A DNA stretch of 64,000 bases from CBDDCQ01 sp965226285. Its GTDB lineage: Bacteria; Bacteroidota; Bacteroidia; Flavobacteriales; Ichthyobacteriaceae. The stretch spans positions 186,001 to 250,000 of the forward strand of contig CBDDCQ010000005.1 in the NCBI GenBank assembly GCA_965226285.1, in the 5' to 3' direction. The notes beneath the pieces are model-generated. The model was not told the DNA's origin, searched no databases, and worked only from the letters and a program-made list of their open reading frames with translations. Numbering within the stretch: position 1 is the first letter of the stretch; every line of letters begins with the position of its first letter. Made by a program: the position numbers and the translations under genes. Positions 52,808-62,397 of the stretch are shown here, one piece after another.

Positions 52808-55261
52808 TTATTTATTATTTTTTCTTTGGTTTATAATATTTTTAACTTCATCTAGTGTTAATTTTTTAGCATCTATAGTTTTTGGTAACTCTATCTTAAT
52901 CCGACCACTAATAATATTACTCCTTCCCCATCGAGCTTTTTCCACTCTAATTTCTTCTTCTTTCCAATCGTGTATTACCTTATCTATTTCTTTTTGTTTC
53001 TTATCTTCTATCAATTCAACTAAGTCTTTAAAAGTAAGGTTCTGAAAATCATACTTTTTATTTACATTTATAAAAATACCATTCCATTTGATATAAGGTC
53101 CAAAACGCCCTACACTCTTTTGTATTGGTAAATCTTCATAATGTGCAATAGGAGCATCTGCCTTTTGCTTAGCTTTAATAAGTTCTATGGCTTTTTGTAA
53201 ATCTAAATCATGTGGATCTTCACCCTTATTTAAAGATACATACATTTTACCAAATTTGATATAAGGTCCAAATCTTCCATTAGATACTATCACATCTTTA
53301 TTTTCAAAACTACCAAGTTGCTTTGGCAATAAAAACAGCTGCAATACCTCTTGCAAAGTTACACTTTCAAGCGATTGATTTTTTTGTAAACTAGCAAACT
53401 GTTTTTGTTCATCTTGAGCATCCCCTATTTGAGCCACAGGCCCAAATTTTCCTAACCTAACTATTACAGGTTTTCCTGATTCAGGGTGATTTCCTAATAA
53501 TCTTTCAGCTGAAACTCTATCAGAGGTTTGATTCACCTGCTCTACTGTATGATGAAAATCACCATAAAAAGATTTGATTACCTTTTCCCAAGGTTTACTT
53601 CCTCTAGCTATTTCATCAAAATCCTCTTCCAATTTAGCTGTAAAACTGTAGTTCATTATTTTATCAAACTTATCTACCAAAAAATCATTTACTACCATTC
53701 CTATATCTTTTGGAACTAACTTTCCTTTATCTGCACCATAAGTTTCCTTATACTTAGTTTGATTCATCTTGCCAGAAATTAATTCTATTTTTTTATACAC
53801 CCTTTCCTTAGCCTTTAATTGACTTTTTTCTACATAATTTCTCTTTTGAATAGTAGAAATAGTAGGTGCATAAGTAGAGGGTCTTCCTATACCTAATTCT
53901 TCCATCTTTTTTACCAAAGAAGCTTCTGTATATCTAGCAGGAGGCTTAGTAAACCTCTGTAAAGCCACAATATTATCATACTTTAATTTGTCCCCTATAG
54001 ATATCTTTGGCAGTACTCCTTGTTTTTCTTCTGTATCTTCATCATCTGTGCCCTCTAAATATATCTTTAAAAAACCATCAAAAAGAACCACTTCCCCTTT
54101 TGTTACAAACAAATAATCATTAATATCATTATGTATTTTCACATTAGTTTTTTCCAATTGAGCAGGTTCCATTTGAGAAGCAATGGTTCTTTTCCATATT
54201 AAACTATACAACCTCTGTTGAGTATGATCTAACCCTGCTACATCCTTAGACATTTGAGTAGGTCTAATAGCTTCATGAGCTTCCTGCGCCCCTTTACTTT
54301 TAGTAGTGTATTTTTGAGGTTTAGAGTATTCCTTACCATATCTATTGATAATTTCCTTTTGAGCATTCTTTATAGCCTCATCAGATAAATTTACGCTATC
54401 GGTTCTCATATAAGTAATAAAACCTGATTCATACAACCTTTGGGCTACATTCATAGTTTTACCTACAGAAAAACCTAATTTTCTAGATGCCTCTTGCTGC
54501 AAAGTAGATGTTATAAAAGGAGGAGCAGATGTTTTTTTTGTCTTTTTTATTTCCAAATCTTTAACATAAAATTTAGCTTTTATGCAATCCTCTAAAAATT
54601 TATAAGCCTGTTTTTCTGTTTCAAATCTATGAGACAACTCTGATTTTAGCTGACTTCCCTTATTATCTTGAAATACTGCTAAAATCCTAAAATATGATTT
54701 AGAATCAAATTTTTGAATTTCTCTTTCTTTTTCTACAATTAATCTTACTGCAACAGATTGCACCCTACCAGCAGAAAGTCCAGTTTTTACTTTTCTCCAC
54801 AATACTGGAGACAATTCAAAACCAACTAACCTATCTAATACCCTTCTAGCTTGCTGAGCATCTACTAAGTCCTCATTAATATGTCTAGGGTTTTCTATGG
54901 ATTTAAGTATTGCTGATTTAGTAATTTCATGAAATACTATTCTCTTAGTATTTTCTTTTTTTAATTTAAGCCTATGAAATAAATGCCACGCTATCGCCTC
55001 TCCCTCTCGGTCTTCATCCGAAGCTAACCAAACTGTATCCATAGATTTAGCCAGTTTTTTTAATTTAGTTACTACAGCTTTTTTATCTGATGAAACCTCA
55101 TATATAGGTCTAAAATTATTATTTATTTCTACTCCCATATCCTTTTGAACCAAATCACAAATATGTCCATAACTAGATTCTATTTGATAATTTTTTCCTA
55201 AATATTTTTCTATAGTTTTAGCTTTAGCAGGAGACTCAACTATGACTAAATTTTTGGACAT
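52808..55261 (-). CDS. topA: DNA topoisomerase I
   Basis: Type IA topoisomerase relaxing negative supercoils. The 817-residue protein opens with the Toprim motif LVIVESPAKAKTIEKYLG. It has the acidic triad region VWLASDEDREGEAIAWHL, the active-site tyrosine in GFITYMRTDSVNLS (about 293-306) and EAHEAIRPT. The C-terminus carries repeated GRFGPYIKFG-type modules rather than zinc fingers, as usual in Bacteroidota. A TACTTTTG box (55300-55307, reverse strand) could be its promoter. Confidence 0.97.
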   Translation of the reverse strand: MSKNLVIVESPAKAKTIEKYLGKNYQIESSYGHICDLVQKDMGVEINNNFRPIYEVSSDKKAVVTKLKKLAKSMDTVWLASDEDREGEAIAWHLFHRLKLKKENTKRIVFHEITKSAILKSIENPRHINEDLVDAQQARRVLDRLVGFELSPVLWRKVKTGLSAGRVQSVAVRLIVEKEREIQKFDSKSYFRILAVFQDNKGSQLKSELSHRFETEKQAYKFLEDCIKAKFYVKDLEIKKTKKTSAPPFITSTLQQEASRKLGFSVGKTMNVAQRLYESGFITYMRTDSVNLSDEAIKNAQKEIINRYGKEYSKPQKYTTKSKGAQEAHEAIRPTQMSKDVAGLDHTQQRLYSLIWKRTIASQMEPAQLEKTNVKIHNDINDYLFVTKGEVVLFDGFLKIYLEGTDDEDTEEKQGVLPKISIGDKLKYDNIVALQRFTKPPARYTEASLVKKMEELGIGRPSTYAPTISTIQKRNYVEKSQLKAKERVYKKIELISGKMNQTKYKETYGADKGKLVPKDIGMVVNDFLVDKFDKIMNYSFTAKLEEDFDEIARGSKPWEKVIKSFYGDFHHTVEQVNQTSDRVSAERLLGNHPESGKPVIVRLGKFGPVAQIGDAQDEQKQFASLQKNQSLESVTLQEVLQLFLLPKQLGSFENKDVIVSNGRFGPYIKFGKMYVSLNKGEDPHDLDLQKAIELIKAKQKADAPIAHYEDLPIQKSVGRFGPYIKWNGIFINVNKKYDFQNLTFKDLVELIEDKKQKEIDKVIHDWKEEEIRVEKARWGRSNIISGRIKIELPKTIDAKKLTLDEVKNIINQRKNNK

Positions 55262-55318
55262 AATGCTAATTTTTTAATTTACCAATATAATTAGTTGTAC
55301 AAAAGTACATTTTATTTT

Positions 55319-56491
55319 TTAAATCTTATTTAAAGCATCTATGATATCATTTTTAATATCATTTATATGTTCCAGCCCTACTGATATTCTTATCATTCCA
55401 TCTGTAATACCTACACTTAAACGCTCCTTTTGGGTGAGTTTAGAATGTGTAGTAGAAGCAGGATGAGAGACAATACTTCTAGTATCTCCTAAATTAGCAG
55501 TAAGCGAACACATTTGTATATTATTTAAAAATTTTTTTCCTTTTTCTAATGTATCTACTTCAAATGTAACTATTCCTCCTCCTTTTTTCATTTGCTTTTT
55601 TGCTATTTCGAAACTGGGATGAGAGGATAAAAAAGGATATCTTACATTTTTAACCTTACTATATTTTTCCAAAAAATTTGCTAACTCTAAAGCATTATCA
55701 CAATGTCGTTCCATTCTTATTGCTAACGTCTCCAATCCTTTAGAAAGTATCCAAGCATTAAATGGAGATATAGCAGGCCCTGAATGTCTCATAAAATTTA
55801 TTATTTGCTCCATAATCTTATTTGTACTTAAAACAACTCCACCTAAAACTCTACCTTGCCCATCTATATATTTAGTTGCTGAATGAATCACTATATCTGC
55901 TCCATATTTAATAGGGTTCTGTAAGTAAGGAGTTGCAAAACAATTATCCACTATAAATATTAAATTGTTCTTCTTAGCAAATTCAGCTGCTTTTTCCAAA
56001 TCGACTATATCTACTGCCGGATTAGTTGGTGTCTCTAAATAGAGTATTTTAGTTTCTTTTCTCAATGCTTTTTGCCAATTATCTATATTATCATTCACAT
56101 TTACATAAGAATGGGAAATAGCAAATTTAGGAAGTATTTGAGTATATATAATATGCGTAGAACCAAACACTGAACTGCAAGATATAATATGATCTTTTTG
56201 CTGTAACAAAGCCAAAAAAGTATTAAATATAGACGCCATACCTGTAGTAGTAGCAAATCCAGCTTCGGATCCCTCCAACAAACACATTTTTTGTATAAAT
56301 TCATCTGAATTAGGATTATTAAATCTGCTATAAATATTAGCATTATTCTCTCCTAAAAAAGCATCTTTCATCATATCAACATCATCAAAAATATAACTAG
56401 AGGTCAAATATAAAGGTGCACTATGTTCTCTTTGAAATGTTCTTTTACACTGAGTTCTTATAGCTATCGTTTCAAAATTCAACTTTTTCAT
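55319..56491 (-). CDS. metZ: O-succinylhomoserine sulfhydrylase-like PLP enzyme
   Basis: Cys/Met metabolism PLP enzyme, probably making homocysteine directly from an activated homoserine and sulfide. The 390-residue protein shows SSYIFDDVDMMKDAF, YSRFNNPNSDEF, EGSEAGFATTTGMASIF, the PLP lysine in IVIHSATKYIDGQGRVLGG, and TRSIVSHPASTTHSKL. The G-Q-G-R-V-L-G-G stretch after the lysine favours MetZ over cystathionine gamma-synthase or gamma-lyase, but the substrate is not certain. Confidence 0.88.
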   Translation of the reverse strand: MKKLNFETIAIRTQCKRTFQREHSAPLYLTSSYIFDDVDMMKDAFLGENNANIYSRFNNPNSDEFIQKMCLLEGSEAGFATTTGMASIFNTFLALLQQKDHIISCSSVFGSTHIIYTQILPKFAISHSYVNVNDNIDNWQKALRKETKILYLETPTNPAVDIVDLEKAAEFAKKNNLIFIVDNCFATPYLQNPIKYGADIVIHSATKYIDGQGRVLGGVVLSTNKIMEQIINFMRHSGPAISPFNAWILSKGLETLAIRMERHCDNALELANFLEKYSKVKNVRYPFLSSHPSFEIAKKQMKKGGGIVTFEVDTLEKGKKFLNNIQMCSLTANLGDTRSIVSHPASTTHSKLTQKERLSVGITDGMIRISVGLEHINDIKNDIIDALNKI

Positions 56492-56532
56492 TTTTAATCA
56501 AATGGAATTATTGTAACAAAACAAATATTTTG

Positions 56533-56540
56533 CAAATTTA
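56533..56540 (-). promoter_or_regulatory. Candidate -7 box of metZ
   Basis: Reverse-strand TAAATTTG 41 bp upstream of metZ, with TTG at 56564-56566 (23-bp spacer). Confidence 0.4.
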
Positions 56541-56599
56541 AACTTATTATTCTAAAAATACATCAACATTTTTAATTCAAAATATTTATCAATATTTTT

Positions 56600-56629
56600 T
56601 TGTACGTATTTTAAAAATAATTAACTTTG
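56600..56629 (+). promoter_or_regulatory. Promoter of tRNA-Gly/tRNA-Leu
   Basis: TTG (56600-56602), 19-bp spacer, TAACTTTG (56622-56629): the canonical Bacteroidota arrangement, 29 bp before tRNA-Gly. Confidence 0.75.
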
Positions 56630-56658
56630 CCCACTTAGTTTATCAAAATAAAATATTT

Positions 56659-56731
<73 letters not shown>

Positions 56732-56753
56732 CTTATGCAAAACATGTGTACTT

Positions 56754-56839
56754 GCTCGGGTGGTGGAATTGGTAGACACGTTGGACTTAAAATCCAATGG
56801 ACAGTAATGTCCGTGCGGGTTCAAGTCCCGCCCCGAGTA
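56754..56839 (+). tRNA. tRNA-Leu (TAA)
   Basis: Class II tRNA with D-arm GGTGGAATTGGTAGAC, anticodon stem TTGGA/TCCAA, loop CTTAAAA (anticodon TAA), long variable arm and T-arm GGTTCAAGTCC. Acceptor GCTCGGG/CCCGAGT has a G-T first pair. Confidence 0.92.
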
Positions 56840-56841
56840 CT

Positions 56842-56880
56842 AAGCGGGAACTGATTGTAGAATTTGTTCCCGCTTCTTTT
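56842..56880 (+). terminator. Intrinsic terminator after the tRNAs
   Basis: AAGCGGGAAC (56842-56851) pairs with GTTCCCGCTT (56866-56875), followed by CTTTTTT. Confidence 0.85.
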
Positions 56881-56996
56881 TTGAACTCCTTAAAAACCCT
56901 TATTATATATACATATTAGACTTATTGTTTCATTGAAAGGTAGGGTTCGGAATTTTTTTTCCATCAAAAACTAAATTTTCATCAAAGTACGAACCC

Positions 56997-57163
56997 AGTA
57001 AATGAACCTATCCATTCAGCTCCTAATGGGGTATGCCACAAGTATTTTTTAGAGGTATAAACGCCATCTTTGTTTTGAATGTCTCTTACACCATTATCAT
57101 CTCGGTTGCAAGAGCAACCCAAATGTAATAATGAGATGACTATCAAAATTAATGTTTTATCAT
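56997..57163 (-). pseudogene. Stub of a PQQ-propeller lipoprotein (left end of the tandem array)
   Basis: The start region of the array gene (ATG 57163, the lipobox and about 40 residues up to the IGSF segment) ends abruptly near 56997. Homology is lost there and a GGGTTCG/CGAACCC inverted repeat flanks the break (56943-56949 and 56990-56996). A missing base in the fifth codon region also shifts the frame. Non-functional end copy. Confidence 0.85.
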
Positions 57164-57231
57164 TATTCTGTCAAATCAAAAAACTTACCTGCATCTGTTC
57201 CTCCATCAAAAATACGTATCAATATATCCCT

Positions 57232-58531
57232 CTAGCGTATTGCCTCATAACATATACCACTCCTATAGGTACTCGTAATAATACGCCCTTTTTTGCCATT
57301 TTTACCCGGTATTACCCATATCTCTGGTTTGAAAAATGCACCACTATCAAAACTATAATCTGGACTCTCTATATGCCATAAATACTTTCCGGTATTAATC
57401 TCTATAGCATGGATTCTGATGATCTCCGCGACTGGCAAAATATACTATACCGTTTAATTCATACATTTTGCTTATGTGTGCTCCTCCATGCCCCATCTTA
57501 GCTGTCCACAAAATAGATGGATAATCTACTGTTACATCAAATGCCATTACCAATTCATCTGTAGGGTCTCCTACAGCATTACCTCTTCCTACTATTAACT
57601 TATTGCCTACTATTATACCTTCATGCCAAAAACCCTGAGGGTAATACCTACTCCATATTTGTTTGCCGGTACTCAAGCGGTGACAGGCTATACTTGATGC
57701 CGTCATCAAATACACTTTATCTTTATATACTTGTATGCCTGTGCCAACACCTTTTTCTGTGAAAGGGATATTCTCATATACCCAATGCTTTTGCGTGTAG
57801 TTATACAAACTCAATAATGATTGGGAACCCTTTTTGGCTTCTCGTTTGTAATAATGCTCATACAATACTACTATCAATAAATCTCCTTTAGCGTTCTTTA
57901 TAGGTTTTATTTTTCTTGGAAACTTATAATTAATTTTATCTGCATCTGTTGCATTAACTACTGTAGTAAATACCTTTTTATAAGAGCCTGTATTTATATT
58001 TACTTCATATAAATCACAATGCCTATCTACATCATCATCATCTACTGGTACAAAAAACTTGTCATCTATACCTACAGCTTTAGCATGCCTCCAATGATGT
58101 ATTTTATCTTTTTTGCGCGGTAATTTCCATACAACTTTTTTTGTTTTCAAATCTAATCTATAAGACTCGGGAGATAACACAACCAACATAGCACCCTTTT
58201 GGTAGGTTTTTCTAATAATAAAGTCTGTATTATAATAGGGGTGCTTTAATTTATCCTCTATCTTTCCTGTTTCTATATCTACAAATGCTATATAATCTGT
58301 TTCTTTTTCATCTTTTGCCATCAATACCTTACCATCATATACAATAGGACTGTAAATAAATGAACCTATCCATTCAGCTCCTAATGGGGTATGCCACAAG
58401 TATTTTTTAGAGGTATAAACGCCATCTTTGTTTTGAATGTCTCTTACACCATTATCATCTCGGTTGCAAGAGCAACCGAAATGTAATAATGAGATGACTA
58501 TAAAATATAGCCCTCTAGCGTATTGCCTCAT
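57232..58531 (-). pseudogene. PQQ-like beta-propeller lipoprotein, array copy A (frameshifted)
   Basis: Starts at ATG 58531 (MRQYARGLYFIVISLLHFGC), overlapping the end of copy B. The sequence follows the family to YELNGIVYFASRGD, where one extra base near 57423 (GATCATCAG instead of GATAAGAG) shifts the frame to a stop at 57395. The remaining 65 residues (RIHAIEINTGKYLWHI to CYEAIR) continue in another frame to 57232. Variable blocks: HHWRH type in the first, RH in the second, GHGGAH type in the C-terminal block. A 432-residue product would result without the shift. Repeated D/E-[IL]-x-T-G-K-x-x-W strands identify the propeller. Confidence 0.85.
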
Positions 58532-59798
58532 AACATATACCACTCCTATAGGTACTCGTAATAATACGCCCTTTTTTGCCATTTTTACCCGGTATTACCC
58601 ATATCTCTGGTTTGAAAAATGCACCACTATCAAAACTATAATCTGGACTCCCTATATGCCATAAATACTTTCCGGTATTAATCTCTATAGCATGGATTCT
58701 CTTATCTCCGCGACTGGCAAAATATACTATGCCGTTTAATTCATACAATTTACCCACATTATTACCGCCATCTCCTTCATTAGTGCTCCATAACACATCA
58801 AAATAATCTACCTCTACATTTATGCACATTGTATAGTCATTACCCATAGGCACTACCAATTTACCATTAACTATTATACCTGCATTCCAAGCACCTTGTT
58901 CATAATACCTCCTCCATATTTGTTTGCCGGTACTCAAGCGGTGACAGGCTATACTTGATTTCGTCATCAAATACACTTTATCTTTATATACTTGTATGCC
59001 TGTGCCAAAAGTTAATCCACCTTTTTCTGTGAAAGGGATATTCTCATATACCCAATGCTTTTGCGTGTAGTTATACAAACTCAATAATGATTGTGAACCC
59101 TTTTTGGCTTCTCGTTTGTAATAATGCTCATACAATACTACTATCAATAAATCTCCTTTAGCGTTCTTTATAGGTTTTATTTCTCTTGGAAACTTTTCTT
59201 CAATATCCTTTGCATCTGTTGCATTAACTACTGTAGTAAATACCTTTTTATAAGAGCCTGTATTTATATCTACTTCATATAAATCATAATGCCTATCTAC
59301 ATCATCATCATCTACTGGTACAAAAAACTTGTCATCTATACCTACAGCTTCAGCATGCGACCAACTACCTATTCTATCTTTTTTATCTAATTTCCATACA
59401 ACTTTTTTAGTTTTCAAATCTAATCTATAAAACTGGGGAGATAACACAACCAACATAGCACCCTTTTGGTAGGTTTTTACAATCCTAAAGTCTGTATTAT
59501 AATAGGGGTGCTTTAATTTATCCTCTATCTTTCCTGTTTCTATATCTACAAATGCTATATAATCTGTTTCTTTTTCATCTTTTGCCATCAATACCTTACC
59601 ATCATATACAATAGGACTGTAAATAAATGAACCTATCCATTCAGCTCCTAATGGGGTATGCCACAAGTATTTTTTAGAGGTATAAACGCCATCTTTGTTT
59701 TGAATGTCTCTTACACCATTATCATCTCGGTTGCAAGAGCAACCGAAATGTAATAATGAGATGACTATAAAATATAGCCCTCTAGCGTATTGCCTCAT
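58515..59798 (-). CDS. PQQ-like beta-propeller lipoprotein, array copy B
   Basis: A 427-residue lipoprotein. ATG 59798 lies inside the last codons of copy C (17-bp overlap), and the leader MRQYARGLYFIVISLLHFGC is a good type II signal. The frame extends further upstream but only through copy C's tail in another frame. After the Cys, S-C-N-R-D-D resembles a flavobacterial surface-export signal. Propeller strands recur: FVDIETGKIEDKL, RLDLKTKKVVWKL, YEVDINTGSYKKVF, HRLSTGKQIWRRY, HAIEINTGKYLWHI. Variable blocks: GSWSH, RH, GDGGNN types. Function unknown; relatives with this fold include BamB and quinoprotein-like scaffolds. Confidence 0.85.
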   Translation of the reverse strand: MRQYARGLYFIVISLLHFGCSCNRDDNGVRDIQNKDGVYTSKKYLWHTPLGAEWIGSFIYSPIVYDGKVLMAKDEKETDYIAFVDIETGKIEDKLKHPYYNTDFRIVKTYQKGAMLVVLSPQFYRLDLKTKKVVWKLDKKDRIGSWSHAEAVGIDDKFFVPVDDDDVDRHYDLYEVDINTGSYKKVFTTVVNATDAKDIEEKFPREIKPIKNAKGDLLIVVLYEHYYKREAKKGSQSLLSLYNYTQKHWVYENIPFTEKGGLTFGTGIQVYKDKVYLMTKSSIACHRLSTGKQIWRRYYEQGAWNAGIIVNGKLVVPMGNDYTMCINVEVDYFDVLWSTNEGDGGNNVGKLYELNGIVYFASRGDKRIHAIEINTGKYLWHIGSPDYSFDSGAFFKPEIWVIPGKNGKKGRIITSTYRSGICYEAIR

Positions 59799-61068
59799 AA
59801 CATATACCACTCCTATAGGTACTCGTAATAATACGCCCTTTTTTGCCATTTTTACCCGGTATTACCCATATCTCTGGTTTGAAAAATGCACCACTATCAA
59901 AACTATAATCTGGACTCCCTATATGCCATAAATACTTTCCGGTATTAATCTCTATAGCATGGATTCTCTTATCTCCGCGACTGGCAAAATATACTATGCC
60001 GTTTAATTCATACAATTTACCCACATTATTACCGCCATCTCCTTCATTAGTGCTCCATAACACATCAAAATAATCTACCTCTACATTTATGCACATTGTA
60101 TAGTCATTACCCATAGGCACTACCAATTTACCATTAACTATTATACCTGCATTCCAAGCACCTTGTTCATAATACCTCCTCCATATTTGTTTGCCGGTAC
60201 TCAAGCGGTGACAGGCTATACTTGATTTCGTCATCAAATACACTTTATCTTTATATACTTGTATGCCTGTGCCAAAAGTTAATCCGCCTTTTTCTGTGAA
60301 AGGGATATTCTCATATACCCAATGCTTTTGCGTGTAGTTATACAAACTCAATAATGATTGGGAACCCTTTTTCGCTTCTCGTTTGTAATAATGCTCATAC
60401 AATACTACTATCAATAAATCTCCTTTAGCGTTCTTTATAGGTTTTATTTTTCTTGGAAACTTATAATTAATTTTATCTGCATCTGTAGCATTAATTACTG
60501 TAGTAAATACCTTTTTATAAGAGCCTGTATTTATATCTACTTCATATAAATCAGAATTTTTATCTACATCATCATCATCTACTGGTACAAAATACTTGTC
60601 ATCTATACTTACAGCTTTAGCATGCCTCCAATGATGTATTTTATCTTTTTTGCGCGGTAATTTCCATACAACTTTTTTTGTTTTCAAATCTAATCTATAA
60701 GACTCGGGAGATAACACAACCAACATAGCACCCTTTTGGTAGGTTGTTCCAATGCTAAAGTCTGTATTATAATAGGGGTGCTTTAATTTATCCTCTATCT
60801 TTCCTGTTTCTATATCTACAAATGCTATATAATCTGTTTCTTTTTCATCTTTTGCCATCAATACCTTACCATCATATACAATAGGACTTTCAATAAATGA
60901 ACCTATCCATTCAGCTCCTAATGGGGTATGCCACAAGTATTTTTTAGAGGTATAAACGCCATCTTTGTTTTGAATGTCTCTTACCCCATTATCATCTCGG
61001 TTGCAAGAGCAACCGAAATGTAATAATGAGATGACTATAAAATATATCCCTCTAGCGTATTGCCTCAT
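59782..61068 (-). CDS. PQQ-like beta-propeller lipoprotein, array copy C
   Basis: A 428-residue copy starting at ATG 61068 within the end of copy D (MRQYARGIYFIVISLLHFGC, Cys-20), again a rebuilt type II signal. Body as in copy B but with the HHWRH (LPRKKDK) form of the first variable block, KNS in the second and the GDGGNN form of the C-terminal block. The 3' half is almost base-identical to copy B, consistent with recent duplication or gene conversion. Likely co-translated with D and B. Confidence 0.85.
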   Translation of the reverse strand: MRQYARGIYFIVISLLHFGCSCNRDDNGVRDIQNKDGVYTSKKYLWHTPLGAEWIGSFIESPIVYDGKVLMAKDEKETDYIAFVDIETGKIEDKLKHPYYNTDFSIGTTYQKGAMLVVLSPESYRLDLKTKKVVWKLPRKKDKIHHWRHAKAVSIDDKYFVPVDDDDVDKNSDLYEVDINTGSYKKVFTTVINATDADKINYKFPRKIKPIKNAKGDLLIVVLYEHYYKREAKKGSQSLLSLYNYTQKHWVYENIPFTEKGGLTFGTGIQVYKDKVYLMTKSSIACHRLSTGKQIWRRYYEQGAWNAGIIVNGKLVVPMGNDYTMCINVEVDYFDVLWSTNEGDGGNNVGKLYELNGIVYFASRGDKRIHAIEINTGKYLWHIGSPDYSFDSGAFFKPEIWVIPGKNGKKGRIITSTYRSGICYEAIR

Positions 61069-62329
61069 AACATATACCACTCCTATAGGTACTCGTAATA
61101 ATACGCCCTTTTTTGCCATTTTTACCCGGTATTACCCATATCTCTGGTTTGAAAAATGCACCACTATCAAAACTATAATCTGGACTCCCTATATGCCATA
61201 AATACTTTCCGGTATTAATCTCTATAGCGTGGATTCTCTTATCTCCGCTACTGGCAAAATATACTATACCGTTTAATTCATACAATTTACCCACATTATT
61301 ACCGCCATCTCCTTCATTAGTTCTCCATAACATATCAAAATAATCTACCTCTACATTTATGCACATTGTATAGTCATTACCCATAGGCACTACCAATTTA
61401 CCATTAACTATTATACCTGCATTCCAAGCACCTTGTTCATAATACCTCCTCCATATTTGTTTGCCGGTACTCAAGCGGTGACAGGCTATACTTGATGCCG
61501 TCATCAAATACACTTTATCTTTATATACTTGTATGCCTGTGCCAAAAGTTAATCCACCTTTTTCTGTGAAAGGGATATTCTCATATACCCAATGCTTTTG
61601 CGTGTAGTTATACAAACTCAATAATGATTGGGAACCCTTTTTCGCTTCTCGTTTGTAATAATGCTCATACAATACTACTATCAATAAATCTCCTTTAACG
61701 TTCTTTATAGGTTTTATTTTTCTTGGAAACTTATAATTAATTTTATCTGCATCTGTAGCATTAATTACTGTAGTAAATACCTTTTTATAAGAGCCTGTAT
61801 TTATATCTACTTCATATAAATCAGAATTTTTATCTACATCATCATCATCTACTGGTACAAAATACTTGTCATCTATACTTACAGCTTTAGCATGCCTCCA
61901 ATGATGTATTTTATCTTTTTTGCGCGGTAATTTCCATACAACTTTTTTTGTTTTCAAATCTAATCTATAAGACTCGGGAGATAACACAACCAACATAGCA
62001 CCCTTTTGGTGGGTTTCTACAATACTAAAGTCTGTATTATAATAGGGGTGCTTTAATTTATCCTCTATCTTTCCTGTTTCTATATCTACAAATGCTATAT
62101 AATCTGTTTCTTTTTCATCTTTTGCCATCAATACCTTACCATCATATACAATAGGACTTTCAATAAATGAACCTATCCATTCAGCTCCTAATGGGGTATG
62201 CCACAAGTATTTTTTAGAGGTATAAACGCCATCTTTGTTTTGAATGTCTCTTACACCATTATCATCTCGGTTGCAAGAGCAACCGAAATGTAATAATGAG
62301 ATGACTATCAAAATTAATTGTTTTATCAT
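61052..62329 (-). CDS. PQQ-like beta-propeller lipoprotein, array copy D
   Basis: A 425-residue copy with the original leader MIKQLILIVISLLHFGC (Cys-17) and a normal 68-bp spacer to copy E. Variable-block types HHWRH, KNS and GDGGNN, as in copy C. Single-residue differences (for example ETHQKG, VKGDLL) and MTASS instead of MTKSS separate it from C. This and copy E show the presumed ancestral gene layout, with its own start region. Confidence 0.87.
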   Translation of the reverse strand: MIKQLILIVISLLHFGCSCNRDDNGVRDIQNKDGVYTSKKYLWHTPLGAEWIGSFIESPIVYDGKVLMAKDEKETDYIAFVDIETGKIEDKLKHPYYNTDFSIVETHQKGAMLVVLSPESYRLDLKTKKVVWKLPRKKDKIHHWRHAKAVSIDDKYFVPVDDDDVDKNSDLYEVDINTGSYKKVFTTVINATDADKINYKFPRKIKPIKNVKGDLLIVVLYEHYYKREAKKGSQSLLSLYNYTQKHWVYENIPFTEKGGLTFGTGIQVYKDKVYLMTASSIACHRLSTGKQIWRRYYEQGAWNAGIIVNGKLVVPMGNDYTMCINVEVDYFDMLWRTNEGDGGNNVGKLYELNGIVYFASSGDKRIHAIEINTGKYLWHIGSPDYSFDSGAFFKPEIWVIPGKNGKKGRIITSTYRSGICYEAIR

Positions 62330-62397
62330 TGTTCTGTCAAATCAAAAAAATCACCTGCATCTGTTCCTCCATCAAAAATACGTATCAATATATCCCT

